Below are positions 7,071-13,297 of a stretch of 18,270 nucleotides of DNA, in pieces; the first letter of the stretch is position 1; each line of letters starts with the position of its first letter. Both the position numbers and the translations under genes were made by a program. The stretch spans positions 1-18,270 of the forward strand of contig JAFGKP010000131.1 in the NCBI GenBank assembly GCA_016928455.1, in the 5' to 3' direction. The notes beneath the pieces were generated by a model. It did no database searches and was not told where the DNA came from. It worked only from the letters and a program-made list of their open reading frames with translations. This DNA comes from Methanomicrobia archaeon. GTDB taxonomy: Archaea; Halobacteriota; Syntropharchaeia; Alkanophagales; Methanospirareceae.

Positions 7071-7271
7071 TTACTCATCGTCCTCGAAAAGAAAGAGCTC
7101 CTCGATTGTCGTTTGCAGCGCCTTCGCGATGTTATGCGCGAGCTTGAGCGAGGGGTTGTATTTCCCCTTCTCCAGGAAGACGATCGTCTCCCGCCGGACG
7201 CCGACCCGCTTCGCGAGCTCGTCCTGCGTCAGATCGTACCGTGCCCGGAACTCCTTGATCCTCGTTCTCAT
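7071..7271 (-). CDS. XRE-family helix-turn-helix regulator, YozG-like
   Basis: 66-aa protein that is all Cro/CI helix-turn-helix: DLTQDELAKRVGVRRETIVFLEKGKYNPSLKLAHNIAKAL (residues 13-52) with recognition helix RRETIVFLEKG, then the acidic tail TIEELFLFEDDE. Small regulators of this type usually sit beside membrane proteins of the DUF2178/DUF3796 kind and control that operon. Here it is the third gene after two such membrane proteins, 16 bases after the preceding stop, with gaacggaa before its ATG. The perfect dyad at 8127-8143 in the operon promoter is a good candidate for its binding site (inference). Confidence 0.88.
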   Translation of the reverse strand: MRTRIKEFRARYDLTQDELAKRVGVRRETIVFLEKGKYNPSLKLAHNIAKALQTTIEELFLFEDDE

Positions 7272-7287
7272 TTCCGTTCAACTTAGC

Positions 7288-7674
7288 TCAATGCACGCCT
7301 TTGCGGCTATAGTACGTGTAGAACCCGATATGCAAGAGGAGCAGCGCGCAGACCAAGAACGCCAGGGTAAGGCCAATCTCGTTTAACACCGGCGAGCCAC
7401 TCTTACTCAGTGCAATGAACACGGCACCCAGTACTGCCAGTGGCAAGAGCGAGACCCGCAAGGTCATATAGGACGCCTTTTCACTGAGCCGATAGACCAA
7501 TTCATCCTCCATCACCTCGGTAACCCTGCTCTTGCAGAGCTGCATCAGGACCAACCCGATAGCCACGACAGCTATCGGCACGAGATACTCGCCCACAGCT
7601 ACGGACCAGCCAATCGCAGCCCCCATTCCCATGCTTACTACCATCATGCACAGCCTGAATTGCTTTCTATTCAT
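7288..7674 (-). CDS. DUF2178-like four-helix membrane protein, second copy
   Basis: 128 aa from ATG 7674; a longer frame reaches 7701, but aggaagg sits at good spacing before 7674 and the longer version would run into the upstream stop codon. Four hydrophobic helices are visible (about 9-28, 30-46, 76-92, 99-120). The cytoplasmic middle loop contains VTEVMEDELVYRLSEKASY, where E-D-E matches the charged ERDER motif of the gene before it, and the C-terminus YYSRKGVH matches its YFSRRGDVE end. The two proteins therefore look like diverged tandem paralogues. The function of the family is unknown; the pairing with a small XRE regulator is usual. Confidence 0.78.
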   Translation of the reverse strand: MNRKQFRLCMMVVSMGMGAAIGWSVAVGEYLVPIAVVAIGLVLMQLCKSRVTEVMEDELVYRLSEKASYMTLRVSLLPLAVLGAVFIALSKSGSPVLNEIGLTLAFLVCALLLLHIGFYTYYSRKGVH

Positions 7675-7690
7675 CTCATTCCTTCCTATG

Positions 7691-8080
7691 CTATTCCACA
7701 TCGCCCCGCCGGCTGAAGTACCAGCGGAAGAGGTTCAGCGAGAGCACCATTACGAGCAAGGTCACGCTCAATACTTGCGTTACGGTCAGTTTGACTACCG
7801 CGAGGTAATCGACCCAGAAGAGCACTGCAATGAGCACGAGCGTCACGAGCCACGAATAGGTTGCTGCATACGCGCCCAGCTTCTTCGTTCGCTCGTCGCG
7901 TTCCGGCAGCTCGCCCATTCGCCTCCACCGCACAAACCATGCGAGAAGCACGGCGATAATCATGCTAATTACCATGGACACGCTGATCGTGTTCACACCG
8001 TGCCAGATCACCATAAACAAGATCACCGCCAGTAGCGCTATCCACACCATCAGCCACAGCATGCGTTTGTCTTTCAGCAT
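7691..8080 (-). CDS. DUF2178-like four-helix membrane protein, first copy
   Basis: 129 aa from ATG 8080. The frame runs back to a TTG at 8134, but that codon lies inside the operator dyad and at the predicted transcription start, so it is not used; gaaggaagcg precedes ATG 8080. Helices at about 7-25, 30-50, 75-92 and 98-118. The loop GELPERDERTKKLGAYAATYS (54-74) is the typical charged motif of this membrane family. It is first in a three-gene operon (membrane protein, membrane protein, XRE repressor) with 16 to 17-base gaps. The leader is about 55 bases, unusually long for this window. Confidence 0.8.
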   Translation of the reverse strand: MLKDKRMLWLMVWIALLAVILFMVIWHGVNTISVSMVISMIIAVLLAWFVRWRRMGELPERDERTKKLGAYAATYSWLVTLVLIAVLFWVDYLAVVKLTVTQVLSVTLLVMVLSLNLFRWYFSRRGDVE

Positions 8081-8122
8081 CGCTTCCTTCTTCTCCGCTC
8101 CGTGACGTGCGCGGCAATTGCA

Positions 8123-8147
8123 TATTTCTAACAATATGTTAGATATA
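8123..8147. promoter_or_regulatory. Operator-like dyad at the membrane/XRE operon start site
   Basis: TCTAACA-ATA-TGTTAGA (8127-8143) is a perfect 7-bp inverted repeat; past one mismatch the arms continue for three more pairs (TAT 8123-8125 with ATA 8145-8147). It lies 14 bases downstream of the TATA box, over the predicted transcription start (about 8135). A repressor here would block polymerase. The XRE protein encoded at the end of the operon is the natural candidate. Confidence 0.65.
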
Positions 8148-8156
8148 GATAACCAA

Positions 8157-8166
8157 GTATAAAAAG
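8157..8166 (-). promoter_or_regulatory. TATA box of the membrane/XRE operon
   Basis: Minus strand ctttttatac; the centre at about 8161 predicts initiation near 8135, in the middle of the dyad. Confidence 0.6.
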
Positions 8167-8203
8167 GTAGGCGGTATATGGCAGGTTACGGCCGACGGGC
8201 TAT

Positions 8204-9046
8204 TCACTCGTAATTCAACTGCAGCCCGACGCCGACCTCCTCGAGCTTGACGGCCTGCGCCAAGGCAAGCTTCGAATGCAGATCCGTGCAGTGGCAGGCG
8301 TGGACCGCCACAGGTTGCCGTGATGCGAAGTAGGCGAGTGTGCCCTTCAACTGCCGTTCTGTAGGATTGAGCAGGTGGAAACCGCCGATGACGTCGGCAA
8401 CTCGATCTTCATCGCACACCTCACGTGCGTACTCAAGCGTATTACATATGCCTGCGTGCGCGCAGGCTGCGATGATTACCAGGCCCTGTGATGACTGGTA
8501 GGCCAGGGCGGAATCATCGAGCGAATAATCGGCCTCCTCTTCGTTCTTCTCGCTTTTGACCCTACCGATGGGAGTTTGCGCTTCAAATTCGTTCCGACGC
8601 GGGATCTCGCCGAGATACACCAGACGGTCGGTCAACCATACGGGCTCCCTGCTCAGGTGCAGCGTGAAGTAGTTCGCCGCTCGCGTCTCTGTTACGAGCG
8701 ATCCGATCTGGCCGACTCCCGTAAGCAGTTTCGTTTGAAAGGTCGCGGGATGCGCGACCAGCGTGGGCCTCTTCGACTCGAGCCGCTCGAGCTTCGACTC
8801 GATGTACAACCTGATGAGCGGGTCCAGACCCCAGGTATGGTCAAGATGACCGTGCGAAAGTACCACAAAATCAAGCGTGCGGAGATCAATCGCCATTTTC
8901 TGCGCATTTATGAGAAATGCGTCGGAATACCCAACATCGAATAAGATACGCGTGCCCGCGTCTTCGATGAAATAGGAGACTGCAGGTTCTCCCAGGAAAT
9001 AACGATCAATCAGGGTATTGTTGTCCACGAGAACCGTCAGCTGCAT
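8204..9046 (-). CDS. COG1237 metallo-beta-lactamase-fold hydrolase/pterin enzyme
   Basis: 280-aa metallo-beta-lactamase fold protein. The metal motif is complete: SHGHLDHT gives H65, H67, D69 and H70. Later blocks typical of COG1237 are AACAHAGICNT (C195, H197), GGFHL (H224) and HACHCTD (249-255). In Methanocaldococcus a COG1237 protein was reported to condense the pterin and ribofuranosyl-aminobenzene phosphate precursors of tetrahydromethanopterin; many relatives are only annotated as hydrolases, so this assignment is a family inference. ATG 9046 has gggag five bases upstream and a TATA box at 9081-9089, giving a short leader. It is a single-gene transcript. Confidence 0.85.
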   Translation of the reverse strand: MQLTVLVDNNTLIDRYFLGEPAVSYFIEDAGTRILFDVGYSDAFLINAQKMAIDLRTLDFVVLSHGHLDHTWGLDPLIRLYIESKLERLESKRPTLVAHPATFQTKLLTGVGQIGSLVTETRAANYFTLHLSREPVWLTDRLVYLGEIPRRNEFEAQTPIGRVKSEKNEEEADYSLDDSALAYQSSQGLVIIAACAHAGICNTLEYAREVCDEDRVADVIGGFHLLNPTERQLKGTLAYFASRQPVAVHACHCTDLHSKLALAQAVKLEEVGVGLQLNYE

Positions 9047-9080
9047 CGGTACTCCCGATTTTACCTAACAACGTGCGAAT

Positions 9081-9089
9081 GATAAAAAG
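9081..9089 (-). promoter_or_regulatory. TATA box of the COG1237 gene
   Basis: Minus strand ctttttatc, centred 39 bases before ATG 9046; predicted start about 9059 leaves a 13-base leader containing the gggag ribosome site. Confidence 0.6.
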
Positions 9090-9143
9090 CTGCAGGTAGT
9101 ATCTGCGAACGGCGATAATCCGCCAAATCGTCCAATCAGAGCG

Positions 9144-10400
9144 TCAAACAACGACCTGCGCCTCGCCCGCTTTGAGTATGGCGTATTTCGTTAATGGTGG
9201 TGCGATGAGCTCATTGATGATCGTTGAGGCGAGGACCGCGTTCAGCATGATCACCCCGAAGCTGGGGAACTCGCGCGCCGCGAGCAGAATGAGCCCGATG
9301 GTCACACCCGCTTTGGGTAATAGTGCGAGCCCGAGGTAGTTCTTCACACTATCGGACGCGTCTGAGATGGTGGCCCCGAGTCGCACGCCGAGGTACTTTC
9401 CCGAGCAGCGCGCGAGCACGATCAGCAGCGCGAGAGTACCTGCAACCTCGAGCACGCTCAGGTCGAAGTGCAAACCGGCAAGCACAAAGAAGAGCACAAA
9501 GATGAGGTTCTCGAACTCCTCCACCACGAGGTTCAGCTCCTTGCGCTTCACGAAATTGATGATTAAGAAGCCGAGCGTCAGGTTTGCCAGGAGGGACGAG
9601 ATGCCGAGGTAACCTGCGATACCGGTACAGAGCAGGATCGTGCCGACAATAACAACCACGAGGAACTCGCGCGTCCGCACGAGCTTCACCACGTAGAACA
9701 GGACCAGGGCGAACGCGATGCCGAGAAGCGCGGATCCGACGATGTGGAGCAGGGGAATACCGAGCATGTGATAGACCGAGAACTCACCCGCTTCTTTCAC
9801 CAGCGGACGCGATATACCTGTCGCGATCGCAAAGACGATGATCGCGATCGCGTCATCAAGTCCCACTACTGCCAGGAGAGTGGTGGTAAAAGATCCTTTC
9901 GCCCGTAGCTCGCTCACGATCGCCATGGTCGCTGCGGGCGCGGTCGCAACAGAGACCGCACCGATGAGCACGGCCATCGGGAACATGGTCTGCCAGAACG
10001 GCTCCTGTGGCATGAACACCGGGCCGAGCACGGCTACTATTACGGTGACGAAGATCCAGGCGCCAAAGCTCTGGAGGAGCGTTATCCAGGCGATGGGCTT
10101 TGCCAGTCGCTGCATATCCTCCCAGTGCATACTGCTCCCGATCAAATACGCGATGAGCCCGAGCGCGACGTCCGTGATGATATCGAGCTGCTTCACGGTC
10201 CCGGCAGGAATAACCCCCAGCAGTGACGGGCTCAAGAGTATTCCGAGCACGATGTAGCCGGTAATCATGGGGAATTTGAATCGCTCGAAGATCAGACCGG
10301 CGAGGAAGCCGAGAAAGATCATGATGCCGATCGCGAGAACGAGGTTCATCATCTTTACTCTAAAGTCTCCGGTTCGTGCGCTCTCTCTATTGAGCAGCAT
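9144..10400 (-). CDS. CPA-family cation:proton antiporter
   Basis: 418-aa Na+/H+ or K+/H+ exchanger-like protein (Na_H_Exchanger family) with about 12-13 hydrophobic segments. TAPAAT (153-158) begins the unwound transport helix and GLDDAIAI (180-187) contains the adjacent aspartates D182-D183, the pattern associated with proton-coupled, often electrogenic members. No TrkA-N or C-terminal regulatory domain is attached; the protein ends shortly after the last helix. ATG 10400 overlaps the stop of the CBS-pair gene (TAATG), so the two are translationally coupled. M17/M18 (10352/10349), directly before the first helix, are alternative starts. Confidence 0.85.
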   Translation of the reverse strand: MLLNRESARTGDFRVKMMNLVLAIGIMIFLGFLAGLIFERFKFPMITGYIVLGILLSPSLLGVIPAGTVKQLDIITDVALGLIAYLIGSSMHWEDMQRLAKPIAWITLLQSFGAWIFVTVIVAVLGPVFMPQEPFWQTMFPMAVLIGAVSVATAPAATMAIVSELRAKGSFTTTLLAVVGLDDAIAIIVFAIATGISRPLVKEAGEFSVYHMLGIPLLHIVGSALLGIAFALVLFYVVKLVRTREFLVVVIVGTILLCTGIAGYLGISSLLANLTLGFLIINFVKRKELNLVVEEFENLIFVLFFVLAGLHFDLSVLEVAGTLALLIVLARCSGKYLGVRLGATISDASDSVKNYLGLALLPKAGVTIGLILLAAREFPSFGVIMLNAVLASTIINELIAPPLTKYAILKAGEAQVVV

Positions 10401-10885
10401 TACAGTCTGGCGGTCGTCTTCATGAACAAGTGAAATTCCTTGATGAGGTGGTGGAGCGTGATCTCACCGATGAGCAGCTCGTTCTCGACCACGGGGATAC
10501 GCCGGATGCGGTGAAAGGCCATCTTCTTCAGGATGTCTCTGACCGTCTCGTCCGGGCTGCACACAATGGGGTGTCGTGACATGAGGTGCTCCGCGTTCTC
10601 GTAACTCTCGAAATGCAGTGTCTTCTTCGTCGGCGCGCCAAAGAAGCTCATCTTCTTCTCAGGTGCAAAGATGTTCAGGATATCGTGCTCGGTGATAATC
10701 CCGACCACCTTCTTGCTCTCCTCGCTCTCCACGACCCAGACATAATCGCTCTTGGTAAGAAGCTCCATGACGCTGTCAACGCTCGCATCCTGCGCGACCA
10801 GAGGCAATTCCCAGAGCTTCCGATCCATAATCTCGCGTGCCGTGAGCGCGTAGAAATCCGGGAGTGACTTTTTGACTTCAGCCAT
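10400..10885 (-). CDS. Tandem CBS-domain protein
   Basis: 161-aa protein made of a CBS pair and little else: CBS1 at about 14-73 (REIMDRKLWELPLVAQDASVDSVMELL ... VVGIITEHDIL) and CBS2 at about 98-152 (AEHLMSRHPIVCSPDETVRDILKKM ... RRIPVVENELLIGEITLHHLI). A 25-residue basic insert (PEKKMSFFGAPTKK) separates them. CBS pairs bind adenosine nucleotides and gate partner proteins. The one-base overlap with the antiporter downstream strongly suggests it senses nucleotide state for that transporter (inference). A minus-strand TATA (10911-10918) makes the transcript nearly leaderless. Confidence 0.88.
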   Translation of the reverse strand: MAEVKKSLPDFYALTAREIMDRKLWELPLVAQDASVDSVMELLTKSDYVWVVESEESKKVVGIITEHDILNIFAPEKKMSFFGAPTKKTLHFESYENAEHLMSRHPIVCSPDETVRDILKKMAFHRIRRIPVVENELLIGEITLHHLIKEFHLFMKTTARL

Positions 10886-10904
10886 TAACGTCTAAAGCGG
10901 TTTT

Positions 10905-10931
10905 GATCGTTAAAAATGTTCCGGTACGATC
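10905..10931. promoter_or_regulatory. Inverted repeat between divergent promoters
   Basis: GATCGT (10905-10910) and ACGATC (10926-10931) form a 6-bp inverted repeat with a 15-base spacer. The minus-strand TATA of the CBS gene (tttttaac, 10910-10917) and the plus-strand TATA (ctttaaac, 10931-10938) lie between and beside the arms, so one bound protein could affect both. Confidence 0.35.
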
Positions 10932-10938
10932 TTTAAAC
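10931..10938 (+). promoter_or_regulatory. Putative TATA box for a 30-residue gene
   Basis: ctttaaac predicts a start of transcription near 10961, leaving a 24-base leader with gagg upstream of ATG 10985. Confidence 0.4.
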
Positions 10939-10984
10939 GTTTCAATTCGATTAAGCGATACAATTGAGGATTTAAGAGGCTTGT

Positions 10985-11077
10985 ATGAAAATTGATATGC
11001 GGGAACTGAAAAGAAGAATGACGGGAGTTCGTTCGCAGCAGGTGGAAGGACTTAAGAGGACGTTGAATGAGGTATAG
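10985..11077 (+). CDS. Possible 30-residue basic peptide
   Basis: ATG 10985 to TAG 11077 encodes 30 residues beginning MKIDMRELKRRM and ending in RTLNEV; it is charged and probably one amphipathic helix. In favour: a TATA-like element with correct geometry and agaggcttgt giving a Shine-Dalgarno six bases before the ATG. Against: such a short frame may be chance, and I recognise no family. It resembles the helical start of MNT or antitoxin-like proteins only vaguely. It lies between the CBS gene and the 3' end of the HEPN gene on the opposite strand. Confidence 0.35.
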   Translation: MKIDMRELKRRMTGVRSQQVEGLKRTLNEV

Positions 11078-11135
11078 TCGAAGCGGCAGGCGGAGTTTAC
11101 CAACCGGTGCTTAAAACGGCAAGGTATGGTAAGGA

Positions 11136-11612
11136 TTAAGAAGACAGAAGTTTTTTCAGTTTTTCCCTATACTCGCCAATTTTCTCGTTATTCAATCGCG
11201 AGATAAAGTCGGTGAGTTTCGCACTAAATTCTTCCGTAAATCGGATAACATCCTGCGTTTCTTCTCTGGTTACCTGGAAATCGACATAATACTGCTTGTC
11301 AATCCGCTCTTTCTTGACCGACAAAATCGTCGTGCTGTCAATACCAAACAATTCCTGTAACATAATTATGGAAGCTGTATGGTTCTCGCATTTTATCCCC
11401 GTTCTAAATAACAAAGCGAGTAAGAGGTAATACATGCTGTAGTAAGCCATGGAAATGGATTCTTCCAGATGGTCGCTTCGCAGTAAAATTTTCGCAGAAC
11501 CGAGATAACGTTCTGACTTGTTTTGATACGCCAGCATTACTCCCTCGCTCGGCTCCACGAGTTCCAGCCTTCTTTCCTGGCACAATCTACGCAAAAAACC
11601 GACTTTTTTCAT
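11136..11612 (-). CDS. HEPN-domain protein (putative toxin of an MNT/HEPN pair)
   Basis: 158-aa alpha-helical HEPN protein. The diagnostic segment is SMAYYSMYYLLLALLFRTGIKCENHTASIIMLQELFG (about 54-90), with R70 and H78 as the RNase-like pair. The spacing is R-x7-H, longer than the usual Rx4-6H, and no tyrosine follows as in the HxY site that MntA-type partners AMPylate in HepT, so activity and its control may differ from the known pairs. ATG 11612 is preceded by ggaagtgtatt and lies 26 bases inside the end of the nucleotidyltransferase gene, so the two are made together. The GC content is visibly lower than in neighbouring genes, consistent with horizontal gain. Confidence 0.8.
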   Translation of the reverse strand: MKKVGFLRRLCQERRLELVEPSEGVMLAYQNKSERYLGSAKILLRSDHLEESISMAYYSMYYLLLALLFRTGIKCENHTASIIMLQELFGIDSTTILSVKKERIDKQYYVDFQVTREETQDVIRFTEEFSAKLTDFISRLNNEKIGEYREKLKKLLSS

Positions 11613-12144
11613 AATACACTTCCACGCCTTTCACTATCACGTGGTTCTTCTCGATCTCCTTTATGAGCAGATTTGCTGGGTCGTATGTTCCGATCTTGAC
11701 GCTGAGCCGAGAATCGAGCAGCTCTAAGTCCCGTTTTATTCCTCTGTCCACAGTTTCCACGTAAAGGTCAATATCGCTGTCCGCTTTTGCCCGACCTTTG
11801 GCGTACGACCCAAAGAACAGAGCCATTTGGATGTCGTGATTATCCTGAACTGCCTGAATAACCTTTCTGAGCTGCGGGGAGTTCTTAACCGTTCGGAACA
11901 ACTTGTAATACTCCGCGGCGTACACGTAAGTCCGTGCTTCAATGGTCTTTTTTAGGAAATACACCTTGTTCTTGCCATCCTGCCGATAATCAACGACGTT
12001 ATCTTCAAGGAGTTCCTGCATCTTCCGCGAGACCGTTGTGTGGCTGAATTTGAACGCCTTAGCAAACCCTCGGACATGATTCGGACTCTTTAGCAGTGCG
12101 TTCACGAGCTCCAGTTTGTACTCTTTCTGTTCCACGTGTACCAT
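11587..12144 (-). CDS. Winged-helix plus minimal nucleotidyltransferase (MNT) protein, putative antitoxin
   Basis: 185 aa from ATG 12144. Residues 1-65 form a winged helix (RGFAKAFKFSHTTVSRKMQEL as the DNA-reading part, then a wing YRQDGKNKVYFLKK); residues about 100-170 are a polymerase-beta-type MNT domain with the full GSx10DxD motif, G112-S113 and D124-x-D126 in GSYAKGRAKADSDIDL. MNT proteins next to HEPN toxins silence them, in one known case by adenylylating the toxin. The added DNA-binding domain suggests it also represses its own promoter. The start is uncertain: the TATA box at 12159-12166 is only 22 bases before ATG 12144, whereas GTG 12135 has ideal leaderless spacing. The frame also extends to 12186, beyond the TATA, which I reject. 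Confidence 0.8.
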   Translation of the reverse strand: MVHVEQKEYKLELVNALLKSPNHVRGFAKAFKFSHTTVSRKMQELLEDNVVDYRQDGKNKVYFLKKTIEARTYVYAAEYYKLFRTVKNSPQLRKVIQAVQDNHDIQMALFFGSYAKGRAKADSDIDLYVETVDRGIKRDLELLDSRLSVKIGTYDPANLLIKEIEKNHVIVKGVEVYYEKSRFFA

Positions 12145-12154
12145 ATATGGTACA
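12137..12154. promoter_or_regulatory. 18-bp perfect palindrome in the MNT/HEPN promoter
   Basis: TGTACCATATATGGTACA is perfectly self-complementary. It lies just downstream of the TATA box and covers the first codons/transcription start of the MNT gene, where a bound protein would block initiation. The winged helix of the MNT protein is the obvious candidate ligand. Confidence 0.7.
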
Positions 12155-12158
12155 ATCG

Positions 12159-12166
12159 TATTTAAA
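12159..12166 (-). promoter_or_regulatory. TATA box of the MNT/HEPN operon
   Basis: Minus strand TTTAAATA, close to consensus; predicted initiation is at about 12135-12138, inside the palindrome. Confidence 0.6.
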
Positions 12167-12256
12167 GCCCGTGGCCCGTTGCGCAAAGGTTGTTCGTGGT
12201 GAAACGGGCAACAAAAAGGATAACATAATCACTTACAGAACTACAAATTAAGAACC

Positions 12257-13297
12257 ATGACCCCACCACACTTCCGCTACGACGACATCGGCAGCTATCC
12301 CTTGCCCGCAGGCGTGACGAAAGCAGCGATAAAAGCAGCCTTCGCCGACCATGAATCACACCGGGATACGCTATACGAGATCCTACGCGATGCGTTGCAC
12401 CAGAAGCTCGACGCTGGTGTTGAAATACCGACATATCCTCAGTTCCAGAATATGATCACGCAATTCACCGGGCCGATCATAGACGATGCACGCACTGAAG
12501 AGCCGTTATTGATCAAGGAAGAAGAGGCGATAATCTACGAGCTTGCCGCACTTGAAGCGGTGGCTGCCGAGTTTGAAGTGCAGCACGGGCGGCGAATGCA
12601 GCTCCGCATCTGCGTCACCGGGCCCATCGAGCTCTATTACAAACTCTTTCCGCCACCGGTCTACCTGGATATCATCTCGAATATCGCAACCTCTATCGGA
12701 CGGTTCATCAAACACGCAGTCGACGAGTCCAGGAATTTCGACGTGGTCTGCGCATCGCTGGACGAGCCGAGCATGGGCCTGGACCCCAGGATCGAGCAGG
12801 AAGGCGTGATCGAAGCGCTTGAGCTCGCCTCGACCTTTGCGCATCGGGCGGGGCTCGATACGCAGATACACCTCCACTCACCTATCTTCTACGAGACCGT
12901 CTGCCAGGTGGAAGGCTTGAACGTCATCGGCATGGAATCCGCGTCCCAGCCATCGCTCCTCGAGATCGTGGATAAACAACTACTTGACCAGTACGACAAA
13001 TTCCTCCGTATCGGCATTGCACGCACTGACATCTTCAGCATGGCCGCGGAGTACGATGAGCGGCACCACACGAACGCATTCAAAGAAGCAGGAGTGTTGG
13101 AGGCCGTCGTTGCAGAATACAACCGCCCGGAACTCGTGACGAAACGGTTAGAGAAAGCGTACAGGCGTTTCGAGGATCGTATCACGTATGTGGGCCCTGA
13201 TTGCGGCCTCGGAGCCTTCCCCACGCAAAAGCTCGCGTATACCGTCTTAAAAAATACTGCGGATGGGGTAACGGCATTTTACCAGAGGACCCAATGA
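12257..13297 (+). CDS. MetE-like (core, folate-independent type) methionine synthase
   Basis: 346-aa single-barrel protein matching only the catalytic C-terminal half of cobalamin-independent methionine synthase, as in the short archaeal versions that take methyl groups from a corrinoid protein instead of methyl-folate. Marks: DIGSYPLP at the N-terminus, CVTGPIELYY (119-128), DEPSMGLDP (169-177), IHLHSP (204-209), GMESAS (225-230) and VGPDCGLGAFPTQKLAY (312-328). Zinc ligands would be H205, E227 and C316. Where MetE has His-x-Cys, this protein reads H205-L-H207, so one cysteine ligand appears to be a histidine. The last base pairs overlap the start of the kinase gene (ATGA). The upstream gap is AT-rich (cataatc near 12224-12230 could be a weak TATA). 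Confidence 0.82.
   Translation: MTPPHFRYDDIGSYPLPAGVTKAAIKAAFADHESHRDTLYEILRDALHQKLDAGVEIPTYPQFQNMITQFTGPIIDDARTEEPLLIKEEEAIIYELAALEAVAAEFEVQHGRRMQLRICVTGPIELYYKLFPPPVYLDIISNIATSIGRFIKHAVDESRNFDVVCASLDEPSMGLDPRIEQEGVIEALELASTFAHRAGLDTQIHLHSPIFYETVCQVEGLNVIGMESASQPSLLEIVDKQLLDQYDKFLRIGIARTDIFSMAAEYDERHHTNAFKEAGVLEAVVAEYNRPELVTKRLEKAYRRFEDRITYVGPDCGLGAFPTQKLAYTVLKNTADGVTAFYQRTQ

Noticed and set aside
8081..8134. N-terminal extension of the first membrane protein from TTG 8134
   Set aside because: The extension starts within the operator dyad at the predicted transcription start and is not hydrophobic or family-like; ATG 8080 has a ribosome site.
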